A stretch of 58,309 bases of DNA from JAHFOW01 sp964370795 (GTDB lineage Bacteria; Planctomycetota; Brocadiia; Brocadiales; Brocadiaceae). Below, in pieces: positions 17,013 to 26,667 of this stretch (within the stretch, counting starts at the first letter, position 1; the number at the start of each line of letters is the position of its first letter). A program made the position numbers and the translations under genes. The notes beneath the pieces are model-generated. The model saw only the letters and a program-made list of their open reading frames with translations. It was not told the origin of the DNA and did not search any database. The stretch lies in assembly GCA_964370795.1 (NCBI GenBank), contig CAYJME010000002.1:1-58309 (forward strand), given 5' to 3'.

Positions 17013-18179
17013 ATGGATAAACCAAAACGAATCCTTGTTGTAGATGACGATGAGCAAAACCGGGATCTCTTGGTGGCAATGCTGGAAGCCTTGGGTTATG
17101 AAACCGAAGTTGCCATAGATGGGTTTGACGCACTGGGCAAACTGAGTTTGGATATCGACCTGGTGTTATTAGACGCGATGATGCCTGGTATGGATGGATT
17201 TGAAGTAACACGCAAGATTCGAAGCACCTCCCCCTATAGCGACTTACCTGTCGTTATGGTGACCGCCCTGACGAGCAAAGAAGATCGGATAAAGGCCGTT
17301 GAAGTTGGCGCCAATGATTTCATTTCAAAACCTATTGATAAAACAGAACTCACAGTGCGTACAATATCACTCCTCAAGATGAAGGAGCACCAGGACACTG
17401 TAAAACAGTATCAGAAAGAATTGGAAGACAAGGTTGAAAAAAGAACTGCAGATTTACGCACTGTCATTTCAGAAAAAATAGAGGCTCACCGCAAAATCTA
17501 TCAGGCACATCTGGACACAATCAATCGGCTTGTAATAGCTGCTGAATACAAAGACGAGGATACCGCTGACCACATTAAGCGTATGAGCGGTTACTGTGCA
17601 CTCCTGGCAAAGGCGCTCAAACTAACCCCACAGGAGACCGAGGTTGTTTATTATGCCAGTTCAATGCATGACGTCGGCAAGATAGGCATACCGGATCACA
17701 TCCTTCTGAAACCCGGCAAACACAACCCTGAAGAATGGGAAATAATGAAGCAGCATACCACTATTGGAGGCTATATTCTTGATAACTCCCCCTCTGAATT
17801 ACTGCAGCCAGGCGAAATTATTGCCCTGTCGCACCATGAAAAGTGGGATGGCAGCGGGTACCCGAAAGGGCTGGCGGGAGAAAATATTCCACTTCCAGGA
17901 CGCATTTGCGCTGTTGCCGATGTCTATGATGCATTGACAAGTAAGCGTCCATATAAAGAGGCATTTTCGAATGAAAAATCCCTGGAGATTATGAAGGAAG
18001 GAAGTGGCAAACATTTTGACCCAAACCTTATCGATCTATTTTTCAAGAATCTTGATAGTATCTTTGCGATACAGAAAAAATTTAAAATGGGTGATACCCT
18101 TCAAAAAAACAAGATTGCCTCTCACGAGTACCCGGAATTCCTTCGGCAGATCATGTATGAGACAAAAACCGTTAAGTGA
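17013..18179 (+). CDS. Response regulator with HD-GYP domain
   Basis: A 388-residue REC-HD-GYP protein, the architecture of RpfG-type cyclic-di-GMP phosphodiesterases. REC: acidic pocket near residue 11, phosphoacceptor Asp54 (LLDAMMPGMDG), Lys106. A coiled linker (about 125-165) follows. HD-GYP: His219-Asp220 (MHDVGKIG), HHEKWDGSGYP at 274-284. I start at ATG 17013 because GGAGGAGGAG lies immediately upstream; an upstream in-frame ATG at 16887 would add 42 poorly conserved residues. It is the first gene of a four-gene signalling operon and probably lowers cyclic di-GMP when phosphorylated. Confidence 0.93.
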   Translation: MDKPKRILVVDDDEQNRDLLVAMLEALGYETEVAIDGFDALGKLSLDIDLVLLDAMMPGMDGFEVTRKIRSTSPYSDLPVVMVTALTSKEDRIKAVEVGANDFISKPIDKTELTVRTISLLKMKEHQDTVKQYQKELEDKVEKRTADLRTVISEKIEAHRKIYQAHLDTINRLVIAAEYKDEDTADHIKRMSGYCALLAKALKLTPQETEVVYYASSMHDVGKIGIPDHILLKPGKHNPEEWEIMKQHTTIGGYILDNSPSELLQPGEIIALSHHEKWDGSGYPKGLAGENIPLPGRICAVADVYDALTSKRPYKEAFSNEKSLEIMKEGSGKHFDPNLIDLFFKNLDSIFAIQKKFKMGDTLQKNKIASHEYPEFLRQIMYETKTVK

Positions 18180-18180
18180 T

Positions 18181-19014
18181 ATGAAAAGTGACAACGATGG
18201 ATTAAGGCAGCTCCTGACGAAAATATATGAAGAAAGAGGGGTCGATTTCAGACAGTATAATACCGATATGCTGAGACGCCGATTAGCCAGGAGATTGTCC
18301 ACGACCGGGGCTAAAACATATCTGGAGTATACAAGAACTCTGGATGTTGATGCGAATGAATACGAGAAACTCTTCGACGACCTCTTCATAAATGTAAGTC
18401 ATTTTTTCAGAGACCCATTGGCCTTTGAACTCCTTTATAAAGTTGTTTTGCCTGAAATGATCGCCTATAAAGCGCAGCACGGCGAAACGTATATAAGGAC
18501 ATGGAGCGCCGGATGCGCTCAGGGCGAGGAACCTTACTCCGTTGCCATTCTGCTGTCCGAACTACTGGGAGAGCAATTAAAAGATTATCGTGTAACCATA
18601 TATGCAACCGATATTGATCGCAATGCCCTGAATAAGGCAAAGATTGGGGAATACCAGGAGTCCAGTGTTTTAGAGGTAAAGAAAAGGTTCATGGACAAGT
18701 ATTTCTCTCATAATGGGAATTACAAGATCAGGGAATCTATTAAAGAATTGGTTGATTTTAGTTTTCACGATCTGACATCTGAAAAGTTTATAGCCCCACC
18801 AAGGAGTGTCTTTGCTAATTTTGATCTTATTTTATGCAGGAATGCGCTTATCTATTTTTCCAGAGAACTTCAGAGAAAGGTACTCAGTCATCTTGAAACC
18901 GTGCTAAATAAAAGAGGTTATCTGGTGCTAGGAGAAGCGGAAACATTACCTATAGATATGCAAAAAGATTTTACCTGCAGAGAGTGCATGTGCAAGATTT
19001 ATCAAAAATTATAA
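18181..19014 (+). CDS. cheR: CheR-type protein-glutamate O-methyltransferase
   Basis: A 277-residue SAM-dependent methyltransferase of the chemoreceptor-modifying CheR family. The helical N-domain (residues 1-75) is followed by NVSHFFRDP (family: N-x-T-x-FFR), SAM-binding WSAGCAQGEEPYSVAI and CRNALIYFS. The ATG is one base after the stop of the HD-GYP gene, implying translational coupling; an upstream in-frame start would lie inside that gene and is rejected. There is no methyl-accepting chemotaxis protein, CheA or CheB nearby, so it probably serves a non-classical sensory pathway together with the hybrid kinase. Confidence 0.9.
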   Translation: MKSDNDGLRQLLTKIYEERGVDFRQYNTDMLRRRLARRLSTTGAKTYLEYTRTLDVDANEYEKLFDDLFINVSHFFRDPLAFELLYKVVLPEMIAYKAQHGETYIRTWSAGCAQGEEPYSVAILLSELLGEQLKDYRVTIYATDIDRNALNKAKIGEYQESSVLEVKKRFMDKYFSHNGNYKIRESIKELVDFSFHDLTSEKFIAPPRSVFANFDLILCRNALIYFSRELQRKVLSHLETVLNKRGYLVLGEAETLPIDMQKDFTCRECMCKIYQKL

Positions 19015-19050
19015 AAGTCATAAGAGAACAAAATGTGAGGAATATATGCC

Positions 19051-22000
19051 ATGAACACGAAAGAATTGGTAGGGGGCGCTCTATGGAAGAAACTGATGAT
19101 GCTATTTTTGGCCACTTCAATAGTGCCGATTGGTATTATCAGTTATTTGACTTATCGTTCAGCTAAAATAGACCTGCAACGGAAGATTTACAGCGAACTT
19201 ACTGCACTAGCCACTGCCAAAAAAGACCATATCACACAACTCTTAAAACTACGCCAGGAACAGTTACTGTTGATTGCCCATAATCATCTCTACATCAAGG
19301 CTTTGGAGAAAATAAATCAGAAATACCCTGATACATATCAACTTAAAGCAGATATGAAAAAAGCCTTAAGACATCAATCGGAAATCGTTGGATCATTTTA
19401 TAGAGTCTCCATTATCGATGCAAATGGAAAAATTGTTGCATCTACACATGATAAGAATTTAGGGAAAGACCTTTCTAAGAACGATGTCTTCATGAATGGG
19501 ATGAAAGGCCTTTACCTGAAGGATTTTCATTTTGAACCGGATACAAAAGAAAAGAAACCTGTATATACGATTGCAGCGCCCATAATTGATGAAACAAATA
19601 ATACACCACAAGGGGTAGTGGTTGTTACTATAAAGGCGGTTGTCATTACTGAAATTTTAACGGATTATTCAGGGCTAGGCAAGACAGGCGAGATACTTTT
19701 GGGAAAGAGAATCGGTGATGATGTGGTTTTTTTAAATAGTCTGAGGTTTGACCCCGATGCGGCGCTTAAGCTTAAACTATCGATACATTCTGAACACGGG
19801 TTGCCAATACTTTTAGGCACAAGCGGGCAGGATGGTATTATAGAAACAAATGACTACCGTGGGGTAGCGGTGCTAGCGGCATATCGCCATATTGCCGCTG
19901 GCAATTGGGGTTTGGTGTCCAAGATTGATGCCAGTGAGGCATTTTTACCACTCACTGGTCTAAGAAACCGGGTATTGTACCTGGGTATCGCCACGATACT
20001 GGGCGTTGCGGCAATTGCCTATTTCAGTGGTATCAGAATTACAAAGCCACTCGTGAAACTCGCCCTTGCTTCTGAAAAAATAAGCACAGGTGATCTGAAG
20101 GTAAAATTGGACGTCGAAAATACCCGTGGTGAAATAGGTATTTTGTCGAGGTCTTTTTCTGTGATGACGGTGAAACTCAGGGAATTATATGAAAGCTTGG
20201 AAAGAAAGGTCGAAGAGCGCACCTATGCACTGGAGGCAACTAATAAGGATTTGAAAAAGCAACAGGAATTCGAACTGGCGTATAATGAGATTGTGACAAT
20301 AATTAATACCTCAATGGGAACAGAGAAATTGTTATCAGAGAGTCTGAATAAGATATCCTCCTTTACCGACTCGCAGGCAGGGATTATATATCTATACGAT
20401 GAGAAAGAACGTATGCTCAAAATGGGTAGCGGCTACTCGATTTATGATAACGATGTAAAATCGAAAATATTTGGACTAGGCATAGGCATTCCCGGACAGG
20501 TTGCACAGGAAAAGAAGTATATACTAATCAGGGATATTCCTGCAGATACTCTCTTTAAAATAAGAAGTGGCATAGGAGATGCTGTACCCCGCAGCATAGG
20601 CTGCTTTCCTATTATTCTTCAGGAAAGGTTACTGGGGGTTTTGGTATTAGCGAGTCTAAAAGATTATCCTGACGAGGTGATTGAATTTGTAAATATCGTA
20701 AGTCAGCAATTGGCAGTAGCCATAAGTAACTTGCAAGCATATCAGCTTATCCAAAGGCAAACGGAAGAACTTCAACAAAAGAACGAAGAATTGGCTTCAC
20801 AAAATGAGGAGTTGCATAGTCAGGCAGAAGAATTGCGCGTACAGCAGATGGCGCTTGAAGAAAAGAATCGGGAAGTTGATATGGCAAATCGTGCAAAATC
20901 AGAGTTTCTCGCAAATATGTCTCATGAGCTGAGAACACCGCTCAATTCCATAATTGGTTTCTCTGAAGTGCTTGAGGACCAGTCGTTTGGCACACTGAAT
21001 GAAAAACAGAAGAAATATGCTCAAAATATTCATACCAGCGGAATGCACCTTTTACAATTGATTAACGACATCCTTGATTTATCCAAGGTAGAAGCCGGAA
21101 AAATGCAATTGCAGTATGAGGAATTTTCTCTGCCTGAGATATTACAGGATGTCAAGTCCCTTATAAAGACGCAAGCAGACAAAAAGAATCTTCTCTTTAG
21201 CATAGAAACAGATGAACGGGTAATTTCTCTTGGCGCTGACAAGCAGAAATTCAAACAAATTTTGCTTAATCTCCTGAGCAACGCGGTAAAATTTACCTCA
21301 AAAGGAGGCAAAATTACTGTGGGTATACGGAGTGTAAATGGATATGCGCAAATATCGGTTTCCGACACGGGCATCGGAATAAAGCAGGAAAACATAGGTC
21401 GCATCTTTGAAAAATTCCAGCAAATCGATAGTAAAACAGCCCGCGAGTATGGTGGAACCGGACTGGGACTTGCGCTATCCAGGAAGTTTGTGGAAATGCA
21501 CGGCGGGAAAATATGGGTCAAAAGCGAATATGGAAAAGGAAGCACCTTTACCTTTACCATCCCTTTGAAACCCATAAGCAAGACACCTGCCGAAGAGATA
21601 ATCCTATTAAAAGAACGGGAACAAGAGGGGAAAAATTCTCTCATTTTAGTGGTAGAAGACGACCCCAAATCCAGTGAATTATTAAAAATTTTTCTTACCC
21701 AGAAAGGATACAAAGTTGAAACGGCTTTTAATGGAGACGAAGCTATTACAAAAGCGAAAGAACTAAGACCCATGGCAATAACTCTGGATATTATCCTCCC
21801 CCAAAAGAGCGGCTGGGACGTTTTAAAGAAATTAAAAGAAATACCGGAAACTCAAAACGTACCGGTTATTATCGTTTCAATTCTTGACGAAAAGGAACAT
21901 GGGTTTAGCCTTGGAGCCATTGATTATCTTATGAAGCCGGTCAATAGAGAAGAACTTCTCAGGAAATTAGAATACTATGGTTTAACGATAAAACCAGAAG

Positions 22001-22407
22001 GCAGGCCAATGGACATTTTGGTTATTGACGATGAGCGCGTAACGGTAGATATGGTATCCACCATTTTAGAAAGCCGGGGTTATCGCGTTGGGAAGGCTTT
22101 TAGCGGACGCGAGGGGATTAACCTTGCCGTTAAGAAAAATTTTGACCTGATCATTCTCGACCTCATGATGCCGGAAATAGACGGTTTTGATGTCGTTGAT
22201 GAATTAAAAAAACATGACATATCGAAGAACGTACCTATCATCATCTTTACGGCTAAAGACCTTGTAGAGGAGGATTATTTTAAATTACGGCAGAAGGTGG
22301 AACTCGTTGCACAAAAGGGTAAATTTTCTAAAGAAGAATTGCTGATGCATATTGAAAAGATTAAAAACATGCAAACAGGAAAAACAAAAGAGAGAGAAAG
22401 AATATAA
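19051..22407 (+). CDS. Hybrid sensor histidine kinase (Cache-HAMP-GAF-HisKA-HATPase-REC-REC)
   Basis: An 1118-residue inner-membrane sensor. Domains in order: TM1 (14-36); extracytoplasmic double-Cache sensor (about 37-305); TM2 (about 311-332); HAMP (333-385); GAF (410-570); coiled coil (565-620); HisKA with phospho-His625 (NMSHELRTPLNSIIGFSE); HATPase with N box and DTGIGI, GGTGLGL; REC1 with Asp913; REC2 with Asp1037. REC2 ends in VAQKGKFS, with no Lys-Pro pair, unlike REC1's MKPVN, so its phosphoryl chemistry or output may differ. The gene follows cheR and precedes a single-domain response regulator, which may be its phosphotransfer partner. The ligand is unknown. Confidence 0.95.
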   Translation: MNTKELVGGALWKKLMMLFLATSIVPIGIISYLTYRSAKIDLQRKIYSELTALATAKKDHITQLLKLRQEQLLLIAHNHLYIKALEKINQKYPDTYQLKADMKKALRHQSEIVGSFYRVSIIDANGKIVASTHDKNLGKDLSKNDVFMNGMKGLYLKDFHFEPDTKEKKPVYTIAAPIIDETNNTPQGVVVVTIKAVVITEILTDYSGLGKTGEILLGKRIGDDVVFLNSLRFDPDAALKLKLSIHSEHGLPILLGTSGQDGIIETNDYRGVAVLAAYRHIAAGNWGLVSKIDASEAFLPLTGLRNRVLYLGIATILGVAAIAYFSGIRITKPLVKLALASEKISTGDLKVKLDVENTRGEIGILSRSFSVMTVKLRELYESLERKVEERTYALEATNKDLKKQQEFELAYNEIVTIINTSMGTEKLLSESLNKISSFTDSQAGIIYLYDEKERMLKMGSGYSIYDNDVKSKIFGLGIGIPGQVAQEKKYILIRDIPADTLFKIRSGIGDAVPRSIGCFPIILQERLLGVLVLASLKDYPDEVIEFVNIVSQQLAVAISNLQAYQLIQRQTEELQQKNEELASQNEELHSQAEELRVQQMALEEKNREVDMANRAKSEFLANMSHELRTPLNSIIGFSEVLEDQSFGTLNEKQKKYAQNIHTSGMHLLQLINDILDLSKVEAGKMQLQYEEFSLPEILQDVKSLIKTQADKKNLLFSIETDERVISLGADKQKFKQILLNLLSNAVKFTSKGGKITVGIRSVNGYAQISVSDTGIGIKQENIGRIFEKFQQIDSKTAREYGGTGLGLALSRKFVEMHGGKIWVKSEYGKGSTFTFTIPLKPISKTPAEEIILLKEREQEGKNSLILVVEDDPKSSELLKIFLTQKGYKVETAFNGDEAITKAKELRPMAITLDIILPQKSGWDVLKKLKEIPETQNVPVIIVSILDEKEHGFSLGAIDYLMKPVNREELLRKLEYYGLTIKPEGRPMDILVIDDERVTVDMVSTILESRGYRVGKAFSGREGINLAVKKNFDLIILDLMMPEIDGFDVVDELKKHDISKNVPIIIFTAKDLVEEDYFKLRQKVELVAQKGKFSKEELLMHIEKIKNMQTGKTKERERI

Positions 22408-22420
22408 AGAAGGAGAAGAA

Positions 22421-22798
22421 ATGTCAGGAAAAAAAATTCTTATAATAGATGATAATCCAATGAATCTGGAACTTGTATCTGACCTCCTGGAATTACATGG
22501 ATTTCTCACACTAAAGGCAGAAGACTCCCAAATGGGGATTGAACTTGCAAACACGATGAAACCAGACTTAATCCTTATGGATATTCAACTGCCGGGAATA
22601 GATGGAATGGATGCTACAAGAATATTGAAAAAAGATACAATTACTGCCGATATCCCTATCGTTGCGCTCACGGCTCATGCAATGAAGGGAGACGAAGAAA
22701 AAATACTAAGAGCGGGCTGTACGGGATATATTTCAAAACCAATAAATACCAGAGAGTTTCCTAAAATAGTAATGAGTTATCTAAAGAAAATGTCTTGA
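22421..22798 (+). CDS. Single-domain response regulator (DivK/CheY-like)
   Basis: A 125-residue receiver with no output domain. It has the acidic pair IIDDNP at residues 8-13, phosphoacceptor Asp in LILMDIQLPGIDGMDATR, Thr in ALTAHAM and Lys in YISKPIN. The closest pattern is DivK or the receivers that pair with hybrid kinases. I use ATG 22421, preceded by AAGGAG; the longer frame overlaps the kinase gene. It is the last gene of the signalling operon and likely accepts phosphate from the hybrid kinase. Confidence 0.92.
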   Translation: MSGKKILIIDDNPMNLELVSDLLELHGFLTLKAEDSQMGIELANTMKPDLILMDIQLPGIDGMDATRILKKDTITADIPIVALTAHAMKGDEEKILRAGCTGYISKPINTREFPKIVMSYLKKMS

Positions 22799-22924
22799 AT
22801 TGATTTGAAAAAAGAAGGCGGAGGGGTCAAATCTTTCCAGGCTTTCCGTGAATGAGAAATTGCTAAAATTCTGATATTGCTTTGTAAGGACTTATGACAT
22901 GAGAATTCACGAAAAAGTCAATTC

Positions 22925-23212
22925 TCAGACAACCTGTTTCATTCGGTCGTCCAGAAGTTCTACAGGCTTTTGCCCCCGACCGTGTTCCCACATAAGGGAA
23001 AAGAACCAGAGGCCACTTTCGCCTATGCAAAAATCGGCAGGCGTAAAGGTCATTTTAGAATCAAGCGGGGGTTCCGGACGCTGAGGGGTATACTCAGCAG
23101 ACCACCCAAAGGCTTCCCCTTTCCAGGCTTTGCCTTCGGCATGAAGTTTGTTTGCCAGTTCTCTTACTTCGCCAAGGTATTGAGTTTTACAAATTTTTTG
23201 ATCAGTGCTCAA
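22925..23212 (-). CDS. Small hypothetical protein downstream of ileS
   Basis: A 95-residue frame, 19 bases after ileS on the same strand. Its composition is protein-like (four Trp, balanced charge), with a tryptophan-rich centre (WKGEAFGW, GLWFFSLMWEHGRG). I do not recognise the family. The start is TTG without a clear ribosome-binding site, so the exact start is uncertain, or it may be read by coupling with ileS. No signal peptide or membrane helix. Confidence 0.5.
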   Translation of the reverse strand: MSTDQKICKTQYLGEVRELANKLHAEGKAWKGEAFGWSAEYTPQRPEPPLDSKMTFTPADFCIGESGLWFFSLMWEHGRGQKPVELLDDRMKQVV

Positions 23213-23231
23213 TGTATTTTAATTATCAAAA

Positions 23232-26042
23232 TTATTGAACCGCCGTTACACACCTTTCACATATTGTGGAATATTCTTTGTTCAAGCCGACATCCTCTCT
23301 AAAATTCCAGCACCTTTCACACTTCTGATGTTGCGATACGCCGCACTCAATCCAGAGATCGGGGTTGAGTTCACCTTTTACTGCTTTGGATGATATATTT
23401 CTCCCCAGCTTTGTTTCAGAGACAATGAATATCATCGACAGGTCGGTTTCATAGCCTTTGAGGAATTGATAGAGGGTATCGCTTTCCGTGTAAAGATATA
23501 CAGACGCCTCCAGCGAATTGCCAATCAGTTTGGCAGCACGCATCTTCTCGAGCTCCCGCGACACATCAACTCTTATATTAATCAACTTTTCCCATTTTTC
23601 ATTCAATGAATCATCTACCCATTGAGGAGTAACCTGTGGGAATGTTGTTAAATGAATACTCCCGACATGCTCATCTTTAAAAAGAACTGCATTCCATACC
23701 TCTTCTGCCGTATGGACGATAATAGGGGCGGACAATTTAACCAGATTCAACAGGATTTGATACAATACTGTTTGAGCAGCACGCCGTTCACGGGAATTTT
23801 TAGGGAATGTGTACAATCTGTCTTTCAGGATATCTAAGTAAAATGCACTCATTTCCACTGAACAAAAATTGTAAATATAGTGAAAAACCTTGTGGAACTG
23901 CACCGACTCATAAGCCGAGGTGACATTTTTTATTAATTCCTGCGTTTTATGCAACGCCCATCGGTCTATTTCAAGCAACTCATTATATGACTTTGTATTT
24001 ACACCGGGATCAAAATCATAAAGATTACTTAACAAATATCTGAAGGTATTGCGGACACGGCGATAGGCGTCTGCGCATCTCTCAATTAAGGCACGGGAGA
24101 CACTCATATCGTTTTGATAATCCATTGATGACGTCCACAGCCTCAGCACATCCGCTCCAAATTCTTTCAAGGCGTCTTCAACCGATATGAAATTGCCGAG
24201 GGATTTTGACATCTTTTCGCCCTTCTCATCAACAACAAATCCGTGGGTTAAAACGGATTTGAAGGGCGCTCTCTTCCATGCTCCGACCGATGGAACCAGT
24301 GAGAGCTGAAACCATCCACGATGCTGGTCTGTCCCTTCTAAATAGAGATCTGCCGGGTATGCTAATTCATTACGCTTATGTAAAACGGCATGATGACTCG
24401 ATCCCGACTCGAACCAGACGTCAAAGATGTCCATTTCCTTTTCCAGCTTTTTCCCACCACAGCGGGAACATTGAGTTTCGGGGGGCAAAAAGTGTGATGC
24501 CTCCTTATAAAACCATGCATCAGCGCCTTCTTTCTCAAATTTATCCCTTACAAAATCTACGGTGGTAGTATTTACTAGTTCCTGGCGGCAATCTACACAA
24601 TAAAAGGCAGGAATAGGCACTCCCCACGAACGTTGCCGGGAGATGCACCAATCAGGGCGGTCAGCTATCATCTTTGCCATACGGCTCTCGCCCCAGGAAG
24701 GGATCCATTTTGTCTGTTTTATCTCTTCCAGCAATTTTTGACGCAAATTGTTATGATCAAGACTGACAAACCATTGTTCCGTTGCCCGGAAAATAACGGG
24801 CGACTTACAACGCCAGCAATGGGGATAAGAATGGGTATAATCCGTTTTATACAGCAACGCCCCATTCGCTTCTAATCTGTTTGTTATAAAGACATTTCCT
24901 TCTTTGATATTTTTTCCGGCAAATTCCCCTGCATCATCCGTGAATATGCCTGTTGCATCCACAGGACTTAATATGGGAAGATGATATTTTATACCGGTAA
25001 TATAGTCTTCCTGTCCATGGCCTGGCGCAGTATGCACACAACCCGTTCCATCCGATAAGGTCACATACTCCGCCAGCACAACAGAACCGGTTCTATGCAT
25101 AAAAGCATGATGATATTTTATACCTTCTAACGAACGTCCTTGTACATTCCCCAGACATTCATAATTTTTGATACCTAATGTTGACATAACGAGGTCGGCG
25201 CGTTTATCAGCAATGATAGTAATTTCCTGCTTTTGTGTCTTTGGATTTATATAACGGACGGCGACATATTCATGATCAGGGTGAACCGCTATAGCAAGAT
25301 TTGCAGGAAGTGTCCACGGGGTGGTTGTCCAGATCATGACGTATGCATCTTTACTATCAGCGCCTTTGAAGAAACGGCCAATATTATCCTGGAGTTTGAA
25401 ATTTACATAGATAGATGGGCTTGATTCATTATTATATTCAAGCTCTGCCTCGGCAAGAGCAGTCTGACACTTCATGCACCAATGAATAGGTTTTTTGCTC
25501 CGATAGATGTACCCATGCTCCACCAGTTTCCCGAAAACCTCAATAATACCCGCTTCATATTTAGGATCAAATGTCAGGTATGGATTATCCCAATCGCCAC
25601 TGACACCCAACGCCTTAAACTGTGTCTTTTGAAGTTTTACAAATTTTTCTGCGTATTTTTTACACCGTTTTCTTATTTCCGGTTTTGTCAGGTTTTTGAT
25701 TTCTTCTCCAATTTCCTGCATCACACGATGTTCGATGGGCAGTCCATGACAATCCCAGCCAGGCACATAAGGCGCATCATATCCCTTCATTGTGTAAAAA
25801 CGAACGATAAAATCTTTGATTATCTTATTTAAACCAGTGCCGATGTGCAATTCACCGGTCGGATAGGGAGGTCCATCGTGAAGGATATATTTTTCCCTTC
25901 CGGAGCGGGCATTACGCACCTGCTCGTAGAGTTTATCTTTTTCCCATTTTTTTTGAATATCAGGTTCTTTCCTGATCAGGTCTGCCTTCATGGGAAATGA
26001 TGTAGTGGGCAAGTTAAGTGTTTTTTTGTAATCCATTGACAT
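23232..26042 (-). CDS. ileS: Isoleucyl-tRNA synthetase
   Basis: Charges tRNA-Ile. The 936 residues are normal for the bacterial type. The class I signature is PPYPTGELHIGTGLNKI, with HIGT in place of HIGH; the second motif is EKMSKSLGN. The CP1 editing domain has WTTTPWTLPANLA. The C-terminus has a zinc-binding set (KCERCWNFR ... TICERC). AAAGGA precedes the ATG. It is the last large gene of an apparent operon with the DUF167 and acylphosphatase genes. I see no T-box leader; only 24 bases separate it from the DUF167 gene. Confidence 0.97.
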   Translation of the reverse strand: MSMDYKKTLNLPTTSFPMKADLIRKEPDIQKKWEKDKLYEQVRNARSGREKYILHDGPPYPTGELHIGTGLNKIIKDFIVRFYTMKGYDAPYVPGWDCHGLPIEHRVMQEIGEEIKNLTKPEIRKRCKKYAEKFVKLQKTQFKALGVSGDWDNPYLTFDPKYEAGIIEVFGKLVEHGYIYRSKKPIHWCMKCQTALAEAELEYNNESSPSIYVNFKLQDNIGRFFKGADSKDAYVMIWTTTPWTLPANLAIAVHPDHEYVAVRYINPKTQKQEITIIADKRADLVMSTLGIKNYECLGNVQGRSLEGIKYHHAFMHRTGSVVLAEYVTLSDGTGCVHTAPGHGQEDYITGIKYHLPILSPVDATGIFTDDAGEFAGKNIKEGNVFITNRLEANGALLYKTDYTHSYPHCWRCKSPVIFRATEQWFVSLDHNNLRQKLLEEIKQTKWIPSWGESRMAKMIADRPDWCISRQRSWGVPIPAFYCVDCRQELVNTTTVDFVRDKFEKEGADAWFYKEASHFLPPETQCSRCGGKKLEKEMDIFDVWFESGSSHHAVLHKRNELAYPADLYLEGTDQHRGWFQLSLVPSVGAWKRAPFKSVLTHGFVVDEKGEKMSKSLGNFISVEDALKEFGADVLRLWTSSMDYQNDMSVSRALIERCADAYRRVRNTFRYLLSNLYDFDPGVNTKSYNELLEIDRWALHKTQELIKNVTSAYESVQFHKVFHYIYNFCSVEMSAFYLDILKDRLYTFPKNSRERRAAQTVLYQILLNLVKLSAPIIVHTAEEVWNAVLFKDEHVGSIHLTTFPQVTPQWVDDSLNEKWEKLINIRVDVSRELEKMRAAKLIGNSLEASVYLYTESDTLYQFLKGYETDLSMIFIVSETKLGRNISSKAVKGELNPDLWIECGVSQHQKCERCWNFREDVGLNKEYSTICERCVTAVQ

Positions 26043-26066
26043 GATAATTTCCTTTTGAGGTATTGA

Positions 26067-26354
26067 TTAAGGATTCAGCAACGATTGTATATCCAGAGAA
26101 GATAATCCTTCAATCATGAATCTCTTATCCCGCGATGATTCGCCTGAAATGATATGGATTGAAGATTCAGGAATGTGGAGCGTGTCGGCAAGCAATTCAA
26201 TGACCGCCTTATTTGCCTTCCCCTTTTCCGGCGCCGCAGTAACAGCCAGTTTTAAACGCCCCCCGTATTCGCCAACAATACGGTTTCTGCTAGCGCCAGG
26301 TTGTGTTTTGATGGATACAATAATACCTGAATTCGTAGTAACCACATCAAGCAT
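26067..26354 (-). CDS. DUF167 (YggU) family protein
   Basis: A 95-residue protein matching the DUF167 family: IKTQPGASRNRIVGEYGGRLKLAVTAAPEKGKANKAVIELLAD is its conserved core. Structures of the family are known but the function is not. The gene overlaps the upstream acylphosphatase gene by 8 bases and precedes ileS by 24 bases, so it is probably co-transcribed and translationally coupled. Confidence 0.92.
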   Translation of the reverse strand: MLDVVTTNSGIIVSIKTQPGASRNRIVGEYGGRLKLAVTAAPEKGKANKAVIELLADTLHIPESSIHIISGESSRDKRFMIEGLSSLDIQSLLNP

Positions 26355-26634
26355 ATTCGTACGCTATGGAAAATTCTTTAAATTCTCCGGTATATGATTC
26401 ACTGTATACATCAAGTTTTTTAACGAGCGCACCCGGCGGTCCGCTTTTACACCAGGTTACTATTTTATCAACGGCGTCTTTTTCACCTTCAAAGACGGCT
26501 TCTACGCCGCCATCCATACAATTTTTCACCCATCCCCTGATTCCCAGCATAAGCGCCTTATCTCGCGTAGAAGCACGGAAATACACACTCTGCACCTTTC
26601 CAGAGACATAAACATGCGCCCTTGACATTGACAT
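26347..26634 (-). CDS. acyP: Acylphosphatase
   Basis: Hydrolyses acyl phosphates; one of the smallest enzymes. The 95-residue protein has the conserved VYVSGKVQSVYFRASTRDKAL (catalytic Arg in FRAST), the asparagine in GWVKNCMDGGVEAVFEG, and the GPPGALV turn. Gln-Ser-Val-Tyr replaces the usual Gly-Val-x-Phe start of the phosphate loop, a mild divergence. It overlaps the DUF167 gene and lies 33 bases downstream of ccsA. Confidence 0.92.
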   Translation of the reverse strand: MSMSRAHVYVSGKVQSVYFRASTRDKALMLGIRGWVKNCMDGGVEAVFEGEKDAVDKIVTWCKSGPPGALVKKLDVYSESYTGEFKEFSIAYEYA

Positions 26635-26667
26635 GCCTATTCTTTCCTGACCATGGTTCTCTATAAA

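Noticed and set aside
26043..26066. T-box riboswitch before ileS
   Set aside because: Only 24 bases separate ileS from the gene before it, too short for a T-box.
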